64,000 nt of DNA from Clavelina lepadiformis. Its lineage: Eukaryota; Chordata; Ascidiacea; Aplousobranchia; Clavelinidae. Below, piece after piece: positions 33,137 to 44,959 of this stretch (within the stretch, counting starts at the first letter, position 1; every line of letters begins with the position of its first letter). Below the pieces are notes generated by a model. The model had not been told where the DNA came from. It saw only the letters and a program-made list of their open reading frames with translations, and did no database searches. The position numbers and the translations under genes are program-made. The stretch lies in NCBI RefSeq assembly GCF_947623445.1, contig NC_135245.1, positions 6,083,501 through 6,147,500 on the forward strand, written 5' to 3'.

Positions 33137-35890
33137 TGTGGCGTTCGGACAATTTCATAATTGCAATAATTATATATATTGGCATTGCATAAAGTTTGAT
33201 TTTTCTCCAGTCTAGATAATGTAATAATGTGCAAAGCTTGTAGCGTGCTGACATAGATTGAAGTGTTTCAAGTACCTTGTTTTCGTGGTGTAATATGCGA
33301 CACGTGGTTTATGGTAGCAGGTATTGTTCTAGTATCTTTAATCACAAGCGTAGTTTCAAACCAATATGTGATATAGTAAGTGTGTCAAGTGGTTTTTTCT
33401 GTACTGGTGTAAAATCGATTTGAATTCTTTGTGATGAAAAGCTTAGAATAACATGGACACATGTACACGTGTGATAGCAGTTAATTTGGCACTCGCTCAT
33501 TGGTCAATATTTTAGTATATAAAACAAGTGTTGGATTTAAATCGCTCTCTTGGAAATTCTCTCTTCTCTTCTCTTCTTGGACTCGTACAAATTATCTTCT
33601 TTCTGAGTATTTCCTTCTCTTGAAGTTCTGCAGAAGTATGCCAGATTAGGATCGAGAGACAAACTGCTTTCAACGGTCTGTCAGCGAGAAAATTGCGGCA
33701 GACATTTTAAAAATTCTCGAAGTAACCAGTTGAAAGAAATCTCGCTAACGAACAATGACTATCATGCTACTGGCGTTATGGATTACGATGATGACGACGC
33801 TAGCCAACACTAGCCCAATCCAGCAACCAACACAGACCAGCGACAAGCATCGCTCACAAGAAAAATGGAAGAAAAATCATCAAGAAGAACGAAGTTATCA
33901 ATCTGTTGTGGACACTTCTACATTTCATTCTGCACCCGATTAATTCTTAGCCGGTAAAGTACATTACTCATTTCTAAATACATCGTAGCTTGTTATTGGT
34001 GTTATTAGATATTAGCTAGCGCACATATATCATGATTATTAATCACAAAAATAGTAAAATACGTTTCTTACTCTGATTTTACCTCATAAATTTATGTCCC
34101 CAAGGACAACGCGCATATAAATTCATACTGTAGTTATATCTTATTTGTTCTGTGTAAACCACGCATCATCATCATAAACGAGAACTTAAATTTGAACTAA
34201 GTTAATGTATTCCTTATCCCCCTGTCGACTTCTATCTATACTTATTTTTCAATATCATGTTTTGTGGTAGATGATTTTTTATTTTATTTTATTTGCATGG
34301 ACACAGGCTAACTAAGCCAAATACTTATCAACGGTCACTTTCACCCATTGTCTACCCACAAACCATTCTTTAAATCTTTTCTTACGCTAAGCACTTTTAG
34401 CTCCGTTTTATATTAACCCACCTTTATTGCTTTCATAAATGACTTACATTAAGTACAAGCGTTAACCAACGCCGTACGATTATTTTGCCTTGTTTGTCAT
34501 ATTTCATAATATACCAGGTTGCAAACTGCTATCCTGTATAAGTCAGAATCTGTTGATTTGTAATTATCCCGTAATAACCTCGATTCATAAATGGGTCCAC
34601 TAAACTTGCATACAACAAATGCAAGCAGAAAACGAGTTGAGGCGAATCGCGATATTAAGCATATTACTCAGACTGATCGAACTTTTATTTTCTTCTCCTG
34701 CATTATGCAAACCCTCTCAACCCTTACCCACCCTTATACTTACATTATCTTGCTATAAAAATTCGGAAAACCAAACGCGTTGTCCGATATCATTTGTGTT
34801 AAAATATTGAAATGCATTTCGTGATAATGGCAATCGTTTTATTCAAACTGTTTGTGTTAGGTTTTGTGTGCCTTTACATTAGGATACTTGTATGTAACTT
34901 TGGTTTGTGGTAAAAGCTATATATATAAAAAAAAAAAATATCAAAATATTTAAAAACCCTTCTATATAACACAGCATTAGTGAAGAATGTTTACTGCTAT
35001 TTTTTTTCTTTTGCATATTCCATCTGTATACGTTCGTTGACCGCATCAAAATTCTGGCTGGAGAGAAAACAAATTCTGCATTCACATTGCAAGCTGACAA
35101 CAAGAATCTTGCAAGCTGCCAACGCCAGTATCCCTACCTCGAAGCTTTTTGGGTTGGGGGAGTTAATTGTGGCGTTCGGACAATTTCATAATTGCAATAA
35201 TTATATATATTGGCATTGCATAAAGTTTGATTTTTCTCCAGTCTAGATAATGTAATAATGTGCAAAGCTTGTAGCGTGCTGACATAGATTGAAGTGTTTC
35301 AAGTACCTTGTTTTCGTGGTGTAATATGCGACACGTGGTTTATGGTAGCAGGTATTGTTCTAGTATCTTTAATCACAAGCGTAGTTTCAAACCAATATGT
35401 GATATAGTAAGTGTGTCAAGTGGTTTTTTCTGTACTGGTGTAAAATCGATTTGAATTCTTTGTGATGAAAAGCTTAGAATAACATGGACACATGTACACG
35501 TGTGATAGCAGTTAATTTGGCACTCGCTCATTGGTCAATATTTTAGTATATAAAACAAGTGTTGGATTTAAATCGCTCTCTTGGAAATTCTCTCTTCTCT
35601 TCTCTTCTCTGACTCGTACGAATTGAATTCTTTTCTGAGTTATTCTATTTTGAATAAGTAATTGCTAACAAATTGGGAATTGGAATCATGGTGTAAATAT
35701 CCTAATTCGGACAAGTTATTCGGACAATATAGCAAATTTGAACTTATGAAGTTGGTGTTGATTTAAGAAGCAATATAGAGATAGTAAACGCAACGGAGTC
35801 AAAGACAATCATAGGAGTCAGACAATAAAACGGAAAGACTGGGTTTGGCTTAGGCCATCCCAAAACCATTACCACACCACCCAATTCCCA
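33137..35890 (+). mobile_element. LTR-type element, non-autonomous fossil
   Basis: About 440 bp starting TGTGGCGTTCGGAC at 33137 is repeated, apparently without change, from 35168. The right copy (35168-35890, ending CCCA) has a complete LTR shape with CCAAT and TATA-type boxes. The left copy shares the promoter part, then continues differently. A purine-rich GGGTTGGGGGAGTTAA lies just before the right repeat, as a polypurine tract would. No gag, protease, polymerase or envelope is recognisable between the repeats, so it is not autonomous. The close identity of the repeats suggests a fairly recent event. A short frame at 33755-33943 with a hydrophobic start lies inside. Confidence 0.5.
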
Positions 35891-37288
35891 TAATATGTAG
35901 CCTAGATCCACATACAAAAATGAATTTTTTTTTTATCTTTTAAACTAGAGCTAATCAGCAATTTTAACCGACATTTTTGGATTCAACGTCCAAAAATGCA
36001 TACCAATCAACTGTTTTCTTATCGGAGGCAAACTACTTTTTAAAAATTGTTGTAAGCGGTAGTTAAGGTGAGGGGGACGACTGTGGAAATGGTGATTCGG
36101 GTCGCGTGAGATCAACAAAGGTAACTGTGGGCGATACGGCAGCTAGAGTATAGGAAGTAGTATGGTCAACGTGAAAGTCAGGAGAAGATACAGGAAACAC
36201 CGACATACTGAAGTTTCGTTGCCAGCAACGGTAATGACGACAAATTCTGTGGAGAAACTAGAGGGGGGGAAGGTTGTTCAAGCAAACTGCATCTCTTAAT
36301 GAGGTAAGTTGAAACAGCAAAAATCATAAACGCTAATAATGAGCAAGAAATAAAGCGGGTAGATTAAAAAAACGATATAAGCACAAAGACAAAGCTATGC
36401 AGCCAAGGGAAAGGAAATGAACACGCAACTATACAAGCAAGAGAGAAGAAAGAAATTTACCAAAGGCGACGAAGTACAAAGGAAAACAGCAAGAAATGGT
36501 ACAGGCACAAGAAATTAAAAGGTACATAAAAAGTGATACAAATAATGAAAATAAAGTTGTGTGGGTTTCTGTGAAATCATCACAAAAAGGGGAAGCGGGT
36601 GGCGCGTCATCGGAAGGTCCAGAAAGAGACGGTTGATCACGAGAACTTCGACGCAAAGGATGTTCAACTGGTTGTTCAACTGGTGCTCGATGTTGGTGTC
36701 ACCAAGCGCGAATACGAGAGACAAGGTATCTGGTACAGTATACTGCAAATGGTGGGGAGATGATCAGATAAACCCGATGGTGTGGAAGAGTGCCCACATC
36801 ATTGCAAGGAGTTGCAAGATGAATATGAAGAGACTTTGGTTTATGTAAACTTACGAGGGCGTCTTTACTTAATTAACTTGTTGAATTTATCTAACTCTAT
36901 TTTTGCGTGCAGTTAGAATACTCTAACCTTTTGTCAGCCGAAGGGTTTTAATATTACAACAGAAATAGTTTACGAGAAAAGGTTTTTATTATATGTGCTG
37001 TAGACATTCTCAATATCACAAATAACCAAGAACATAAGTAATACTACTGTACTGCATATAAGAGTTGCAGTCACTACATGGCTAGTTCAGGTAGGTAGTC
37101 TGTTGATTTCGCTGATTCACGCAGTTAACGCTTTCTATCTTGATGATTCACTCGACTATCTCCGTCTTTGCTCGCTTGTAGAAGCGCAAGCTTATAAAAC
37201 GTGAAAGCGATGGGAGTGAAAATGTTCGACAAGAAAAACGCAGCATTCCATAACAGGTGCAGCGAGGAAAACAATGTGTTGGCAATGT

Positions 37289-37440
37289 GAAATATATGTA
37301 GCTAAAGCTAACAAATTGAGATAAAGATAAATAATAATCGGTGTTAAAGTTAAGAAGCGGGCTAAACATATATAGTTAAAGTTGACACATCGAGACATAG
37401 ATAAATATAATTAATCAGTGTTAAAGTAAAGAAACGGGCA
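37289..37440. repeat. two-copy diverged tandem repeat
   Basis: Two adjacent copies of about 77 bp share AGATAAATA and GTGTTAAAGT in the same order, ending AAGCGGG and AAACGGG. Confidence 0.5.
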
Positions 37441-40299
37441 TTTACAATAAAGACTTCTAATCAGCACAGATGCTGGAAAACATCCTGGAACCGTACTAAA
37501 GTGTTCACACAAAGTTATTCAGAGCAAGTTTCCAAAGATCAATGGACAGTTGAAGTGTTTGCCAAAAAACAAATTCGTAAACTTCAATCAATAACTAGAA
37601 AACACTTTTGCAAGAAATGATGTAATGGTATTAAAATACAAGTTTATTGTTTCAATTAGCATCATTTGTAGACATACAGCAGTAGGCTAATGCAACACAA
37701 AACCATGAAAACGAACAAACCGAAGGCAAGTGAGTCTGTGACCCAACATTTGGATCAGAAATAAAAATTTGCCGCCAAGAAAATAAGTGACTGTTTAATT
37801 TAAAGCGTAGCTTGACTTCATTTGATATGAATCAGTATTATTTTAATAAGTCGATCGCACATCATTCAAAGATTTTTTTGGATATTTATAGGCCTATAAC
37901 TATATAGCTTTTTTATGTTAAACACACATACGCCGTTCTAATCTTTTTTCTGATGTTAACTTTTTCAAAGTCCAAATTATCGGTTAATTATGTATGGTTA
38001 AAACAAACGAAGCTGTACGTATGTCTTATAATCAATTGCACCTATACCGTGGTTAACATAAGCACTTGTTTGTATTTTTCGATCGTTTTTATTTGTTCTA
38101 TGTAAAAATAGCTTGCGAACTAAAAATGGTTGAACGACTCTGCTATAAAGTTTCTTAATTTCTAGAAAAGATGCCTGAAAGCTACAGTTTCTAGTAAAGT
38201 TTTGTTTTCATGAAAGAGTGTTTGTAGTGAATGTGCCTCGCTGTACCTCTCCGGAAATGCTTTGTTTGAGTTTTAGCGAATGACTCAAAACAAATTGCAA
38301 AACCTTCTGAACTGCAGCAAAAAATCTCTTCGTGCAGACTTCGTCCGCAATATCACTGCAAAGCTTTGTTGCTTGCAGTGTCCGTTTTGACTTTGCTAGG
38401 CGTGTGTAGGATGAAGTAATTATTCTTGCTTGACGTTCGGTGTAACATTCGTGTTTGTTTAGATATAGGCGAATAACAATAAAGTTAACTGAAAAATTTT
38501 ATGCAAAACCAGACAATTTCGCACATTTTGCGTTTAAAACTACAGCAACAAAAAAGCAGAACGTGCAAGTGATAAACGATAAAAGCTTTTAATTTCAAGT
38601 TGACCTGACTTAGGCTACAAGAGTTTCTTATAGTTTTCCACAAAGAGGCATCTACTTCTTGTAGTGTTTTACAAAATTGAGTGTATTTATATTTTCAAGT
38701 AACGTTGTATGCGTCAACGTCTTCGAGACAACCAGTTTTAACACGTGATATAGTGCCTTTACTGCACTTAACAGCAAAAAAATTGGTCATAAGGTTGCAG
38801 TCTTGAAGAAGAACTATGATGACCGAACGAAGTATTTCGAGTGAATACAACGTATGTCATTTGTACATGACAACATTACAATTATCAGCAAGTTAAAAAA
38901 CATTTAGCACTGGCACAGAGGTGTTAGCAACTGTTTAGCGTTTGTATACACGTGGCGTATGTCACATACACCAGCAATATCGGAGAAGGTACCTGCACAG
39001 TTGTCGGTTCTATTGATCAAATACCATTTTCTTGCGTTATATTTAAAACTAGGTCTATATCAACCGTGGAAATACTAAAAGGACTGCAGCAAGATGGTGG
39101 GTATTCGGAGTCCCTTGTTGCTGCCACGTAAGCCAAACTTGTTAATTCAGAATAAATGATTTTACAAAACCAATCACATTTTTTAGAAAAAAACTTCAGT
39201 TTGATTTTCTTACAAGGTAAACCAGTTGAAGCAACGAAAGTATTAGCATTATTTCGCTTAGGGATCGGTAATGTTATAAAGCCAGGGTTTGCAAAAGGAT
39301 GCATTAGAAGGACAGAGATAGTTTTGGTTTCAATGCAAAAGTTTGAATAGTTATATAGTGGAGCCACTTTATTAATCTTCAATTAAGCCTTTTGTGGTCA
39401 ACTATATGGTTACGTAAAAACTTGGGTAAATTAGTCAATGTTCTATTCATACCGTAAAAGTTTAATCTTCATTAAACAATGGTGATTATATAACTTAAAG
39501 CTAATCTAATTTAATTTCTATCCCAAAGAGAAAAATTGTGTTAAGCACGGTGTTTGTTACTGCACAAACTTTTGATTAAACTTTTTTCTAACGTAACTGC
39601 TACCATATCGAAATATCGAAGACTAATAGTGCTATATCTTTAATTAGTGTATAGGAAAAATAATGGCTCAACTAAAGAACAAGGTGGATAAACAAAGGAT
39701 ATAGGTCTCCACAGTTGAGCCATTCGAGTGACCTGTTTTTATACGCCTCGAATCTGAAACAACTCAGTTTTAGCGTTTGGGAATAAATCGGTAATGAAAT
39801 TAAACACGCAAACGAATGTCGTTTTTAGCCATACCATTTGACAATTTCTAAAATGTTAACGCAAACCGTTACGTGTGGAGAGACAAAAACTTTTGATCAA
39901 CTACATGTTGGCATCCTCTCTTATATGATTTCAACAGATAACAAAATTCTCAGAAGCCGAAAAGTTAAGTCCAGTTGAGTTCGGGTAAGTAAGCATATGG
40001 ATCGAGGAATACCTAAAAGTTTTTTTATCGTGCATTGATTTGGATCACATCCATACTGAAACAAGGAGTAAACGCTAGTGAATTGAACGGTCAGAAAATT
40101 AATGAAAATGGTGGCTCCTCCAATGCAAATTTGTCTTTTTTGCCCATAACATAGCCAGTCCATGAAAGTTTCCCTCGAATATATCACGCTTAATAACGAC
40201 ATGTTTCCGGTCTATAATACATTACCATTGCGTAGCTTGTACTGCGTGTGCAATGTGCATGCATGTTCGCGTATTAAACTACGTCATAGTTAACTTTGC

Positions 40300-40308
40300 T
40301 ATTTAAAA
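40300..40308 (+). promoter_or_regulatory. possible TATA box of the C2-like gene
   Basis: TATTTAAAA lies 101 bases before the ATG at 40409, with ACGTCA (half a CRE) about 20 bases further upstream. Position and sequence fit a core promoter; function is inferred. Confidence 0.35.
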
Positions 40309-40408
40309 CGGTAAATGTTTTTCTCCAAAGATCAGTTCAGATAGCGGGAGCAGATACTGTTGTATTACAAAATCTTAACCTGTATTTAAGCCCTTAAACA
40401 GCAGTAAA

Positions 40409-43058
40409 ATGACATCTGAAATAGGCGATCAGCAGCAGCTTATTGACCTAGAAACGTTGAAGCCGACACCAACGTTTACTCAAAAAGATGATGAAATCGG
40501 TCTTGAAGTTAAACTTGGCTATGACAACTCTAATGAGGGATTAATCAATGAGCCGAGAAACCCTGCTGAAGAAAAAATTTTGAACTGTGTTGAAACAAAC
40601 AATAGTCTAAAAGGATTACCGATGCTAACTTTGCTTCAGAAGGCTTTGCAATATCGTGAACAGTTTCCAGAAAAATGGAACGCGCAACAAAAGCTACGCG
40701 ATAAGAGAATCAAGGAATCTCTTGGTATTTTTGAAACAGATCCTTTTCTGGAATCTTATTACAAAAAGTTGGATGAAGTCAAAAAAGAAAGCGAGAAACT
40801 GAAAAAGTTACGCCAATTGGAGGTATAAGCTAATTTATCTGTGCGGGTTATATTTCTTGTTGGCATACCATAAAAGATGTCTGAAAATCTGGCTTGGGTT
40901 ATACAATTGACTAATTATGAGTTTTCTAATTACCAAAAATGCCTTTGGTGCAAATGACCCAAAGTTAGTATGAATAAACTCAACAAAATTCAGGCATGAT
41001 GTTGATATATTAATTTTATTTTAAGCCGTCTAAACTTGTTCTTCAAATGGAATACAATTTACAACGCAAAATTTCTTCAAAGAACTATGAAACATATGAA
41101 AGGTAATTTCCCTGTTGAAAATAATTGCAAAGATGCATTTTAGCTGGTTTGCTAGGTATTCTGTCCGAAACAACATGTTTATGAACATTTCGATTGTCCT
41201 CAGCATTTCGGCCACCGGCGTGAGTGTTTATGATAAAGACGATGGCCTTTTTGATATTTTCAAAAGCCACAAACAGGAACAGAGAGGAAATGTTCCCGAA
41301 CTTCTCATCACTGTGACGAAAGGAAAATATCTTTTAAATCACTTGGAAAAAGGCCAGGAGAAGTTTGAGAAGGCGAAGATAAAATGCCTTGTCCATCCTC
41401 ATAGCGATAAAGTACTACCTAAACTACGTAGCTCCTACAGTTACGTCAACACAAAAGGAACGAGCAGGTATAGGTCACACAACGTGTAATTTGACTATGT
41501 TTCACATGCTGGTGATTGATGGTTGACCACAAGAAATCGGATTAGCCGATAGCCCTGACGTGATATCTTTTAACACGATGAGAATTAATCATACTTTGTC
41601 TTTGTTTGTATAATGTATATATTATACCGGTAGCATGTTACAGTCTAGTCATAAGCTATTGGTCATAAAAGACTCGCAAATTACGAATACGTGGGAGATT
41701 TCCGCACAGCGTAAATAGGTCTATATATTGCATAATGACATAAATAGCTCACGTTATAATTTCAAATTTGTTACTCGTATTATTATCATTAAACGTTTTT
41801 GTACAACACAGTTAGTGTGCAAAGAGTAAAGTCATGAAAATGAAAAGTATAGGCTTAATTTTAATAAGAACAAATTTTACAATTTAGGCTGAAGTAGCAT
41901 TGACATTGATCCATTGATCCATTGATCCTTTATTTATAGGTGGAATCACGTCTTTGTACTGAAAGGTTTTACGGCAAATGAACTTGCTCATAAACATGTC
42001 ACCTTGCAACTGTTTGGATACGCCAGCGAGCAGAAAACATTTATTGGAGAGGCATTCCTATGTGGGTCAAAAGGTAGAGATCATACTACCTATATAGCTA
42101 ATGTAGGCTAGATTGTACATACCATGCAATCAGTGGTGGTCAACGTAACCACTTAATTTACCAAGCAGAGATATTGTTACTCCCGAAAAAATCTGCTCCT
42201 CCAGAAGTAGAAGTATTTCTGTTTAAAACTATTCATGTAAGAAGTAGAAAGTAGAACATTTCAAACTACTCAAGTGTTAAAATTATGAGGTTGTGAAAGC
42301 ACAAGTTATGAAGAGCTTGTTAAAAGCAATACAATTGCAGGGAAATAGCCTATACATAATTGTGCCTTTATGAAGATAAATAGTTTCAGACATATTTTTC
42401 CTTCGTCAGAGCATTGTTACATGAAACACGTGAAAGTCAATGTGTAGATTTTATTTAAACGCTTTGAGCAGATATGATTGTAAATGAAAATTACTGCAAA
42501 CTATTTTTGAACTAAAAAACTGACTACTTTCTACTTCAGCAATTGGTAAACCTACTCAAGTACGTTATTTTGGCCTAAAACTACTAAAGTAAAAGTACCC
42601 ATGAATAAAACTATTTAAGTAAGTAGTCAAAGTAGCAGGAATCTACTTTAGCAAAACTACTTCGTTACTGACCACTACTGCATATAATACAGTAGATGTT
42701 CACAGCAGGCCAAAAGCTATGTACGGCACTCGTAGACTTAAAAAAGGCTTCGTATATGAACGAAACCAATATTTTAGTGTAATATGGATTGGTTTTAGGT
42801 CTGCCTTCTTATTTTGCAGTAAAAGAAGTTATGCCGGATGAAGCGAAACATAGTCGTCAACCCAGCGCCGAGGAAATGGAAAGTTTTTCTTTGGCGCTGC
42901 AAAAGCCAGGAAAAACGGTTACCAGCACAGCAGACTTACTTCGCGAAGGAAAGGACCACAAACACATCGCCAATTTGATGGGTCTTGATCGTCAAAAGTT
43001 CAACAGAAAAACAATTATAGCTGGAAAAAGATCCCCGAGACATGGCTTTCCAAAATGA
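40409..43058 (+). CDS. unrecognised protein with coiled coil and C2-like domain
   Basis: Five exons with matching phases: 40409-40822, 41026-41102, 41156-41467, 41940-42073, 42799-43058, giving 398 residues. There is no signal peptide or membrane segment. Residues about 1-90 are polar and probably disordered. Residues about 90-140 are charged and helical (YYKKLDEVKKESEKLKKLRQ), likely a coiled coil. Residues about 210-320 resemble a C2 beta-sandwich: PELLITVTKGKYLLNHL, then RWNHVFVLKGF, then HVTLQLFGYASEQKTFIGEA, the usual strand, WN and fast-decay-signal pattern. The five aspartates of calcium-binding C2 domains are not evident. The tail is basic. It could be a membrane-traffic or ciliary adaptor, but I assign no function. 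Intron 4 holds a hAT element. Confidence 0.7.
42131..42680. mobile_element. hAT-like element in the C2-like gene
   Basis: Ends CAGTGGTGGTCAACGTAAC and GTTACTGACCACTACTG are inverted. Flanking 8-mers CATGCAAT and CATATAAT agree at six of eight positions. The interior is rich in AAGTAG/CTACTT words, again inverted between halves. It lies in intron 4 of the gene at 40409-43058. Confidence 0.7.
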
Positions 43059-44319
43059 AAGAAATTGTATTTGTAATTCAAACATCACCTTTGGACTGTA
43101 AACTGTTCTTTTACTTTTCAAAACGGAATCTACAGTATTTTGACTACATACCGTGTATATACGCATTACACACAAGCCTTAGTTGTTGTTATACGAAGCT
43201 CTAGTTTATAAAGGCTACAATAACGTAGACTGCTATATTGAGTATTGCTAGAATGTAAAATACATTTTGTCCTGACTATTCTTGAGTTTTATTCCATTGA
43301 TTAGTTTATCTTTTTAAATACAGTATTCTATTCCGTATTGATGTAGGCCACTTCTGGAAGTTGTGAAAAATATCTTTGCTTTTGAGAAGGAATAACTTAA
43401 TAATTATAATCATCAATGTGTCTTTCTAATCGTAACATCACAGGCGCAATGCTTTTCACCTGATTTTATTGTATCATTGGTCAAATTACGCGCTATATTA
43501 AGTAAGTTATATTATTCGTTACAGGCCATTTAAATTATTTCGTTGACCCTTTTTCATATTAGCGTAATTTATAACAAAAATATTTGTTTTTATAGCTAAA
43601 ACTCTATTCTTTGCTATTAGTTTTACCATAACGTTACTCGAGTCAAGCCAAGTCAAATGTAGTGAAAATCGCCAACAGTCAAACTGTTTTCAAACAAGTT
43701 TCAGAAAACGCAACTAAGAAAACCACTAAGGGGTCATATTCCTTTAGAAAGACAATTTTAGGCGGGCAACGCTGTGTTTATGACGATATCGCTCCCAAAG
43801 TGTGATATTAAAAAAGGTAAGAAATATTCCGGTCCAATGCGCATGTGCCATCACGTGGGCTGGTTTGTTATGATTTTGGCGAAAGCTGGTTGCAGGTCCA
43901 GGCAAAAGTTTAAATTTGGTGGGGGTTGTTTTAGAAATTTTAGTACAAGGATTCTGTCGAAGCTAATTATGTAGGCAGTTCTAACTCACAGAAGATCTCG
44001 TTGCAAGCCAAAATTCAAGGTGGTTCATGACGTGGTTTTGCGATAATAGCTTATAAGTTACGTTTAATGTCCTTTGCATTGAGAAGCCTATCTCTCAAAA
44101 TTGGGTCACGACTAATGTTTTGCAGATATACGGCGTAAGTTTAAAAAAATAGCAACTAGGTAGGACACTTTACTGTATTTGTAGAAGGTTGGCTAAGTAA
44201 CTCAAAAGCAAATGAGTCACAGCGGCTCAAGAGCCATACTGGGGCCATTTGAGCCAAACTGTGGTCCACGGATTGGACATAGCGGTCAGCTGTTATCTAG
44301 CCACAATGGGCTAGCGCAG

Positions 44320-44600
44320 GTATAGTCTTATCTTCGAACAGAGGAAGTCTTTGCACGATTTAAACTAGTCGATGATTTGTCATCGCTCGAGCCCCAGTTA
44401 CCGAGCTAGCCTGTGTGCGAGTTCCGACTGTCAGACATATTTCTCGTTTTTTCTGTAGCGTATTGCCCGAACTTATACTCTCCACCAGGTCCACCGATCA
44501 AGAGCAAGTGTCGTTAACAACCTGCCCACGGACATAAGCCGCATTTTTTGCGAGGCCAACGCTCAAACTCCTCAGCTACTGAGCTGACCACTCATTGTTC
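44320..44600 (-). mobile_element. SINE-like element with tRNA-like head
   Basis: On the minus strand the sequence begins near 44600 with GGTCAGCTCAGTAGCTGAGG, resembling a tRNA D-arm and A box. A weak B-box-like block follows, then a body that matches 1305-1400. The layout fits a tRNA-derived SINE. The B box is degenerate, so this is tentative. Confidence 0.4.
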
Positions 44601-44608
44601 CTGTAGGG

Positions 44609-44959
44609 CAGGGCCGTATTTAGACTACGAGAGGCCCTAGGCTATTCCATTTGTGAGGCCCCTTATTTTATTTTTGAAGTCAGATTCGACTGTGCGTGCA
44701 AAGCAACCAATGTTCCTAAAAAAAACAAGACACTATTTGCATGTTCTTAATTTTGGAATGTCTTTGGTACAAAATGGTATACCAAAGGTTTCAAAGTGCC
44801 CAAAAGACGAACCCCTGCCCTAAAAATACGACGTAAGGTTCTCTAAAGCAATTAGCCTAAAGCGGCATCAATCTCAAACTTCGAAATTGAATTTCGAGGC
44901 CCCTGGACTTTGAGGCCCTAGGCTTCAGCCTGCGTAGCCTATTGGTAAATCTGGCACTG
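44609..44959. mobile_element. possible hAT remnant
   Basis: Starts CAGGGCCGTATTTAG and ends GGTAAATCTGGCACTG, partly complementary. GAGGCCC and GGGCCTC-type words lie near both ends. No matching target duplication is visible. Confidence 0.45.

Larger units (their letters stand above)
35891..40408. other. intergenic stretch, no recognised gene
   Basis: Open frames are short and none matches a family I know. A diverged tandem duplication of about 77 bp lies at 37289-37440. The block 36060-36850 has more G and a slightly coding-like composition but is interrupted by stops in all frames. A TATA-like TATTTAAAA at 40300-40308 probably serves the next gene. Confidence 0.4.

Noticed and set aside
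36060-36850. G-rich, mildly coding-like block downstream of the LTR fossil
   Set aside because: Short frames on both strands end in stops, none matches a family I know, and no splice-site pattern joins them. Not called as a gene.
39017-39382. 121-codon minus-strand frame
   Set aside because: Low complexity, no recognisable domain, no splice context, and AT-rich composition like the surroundings. Probably chance.
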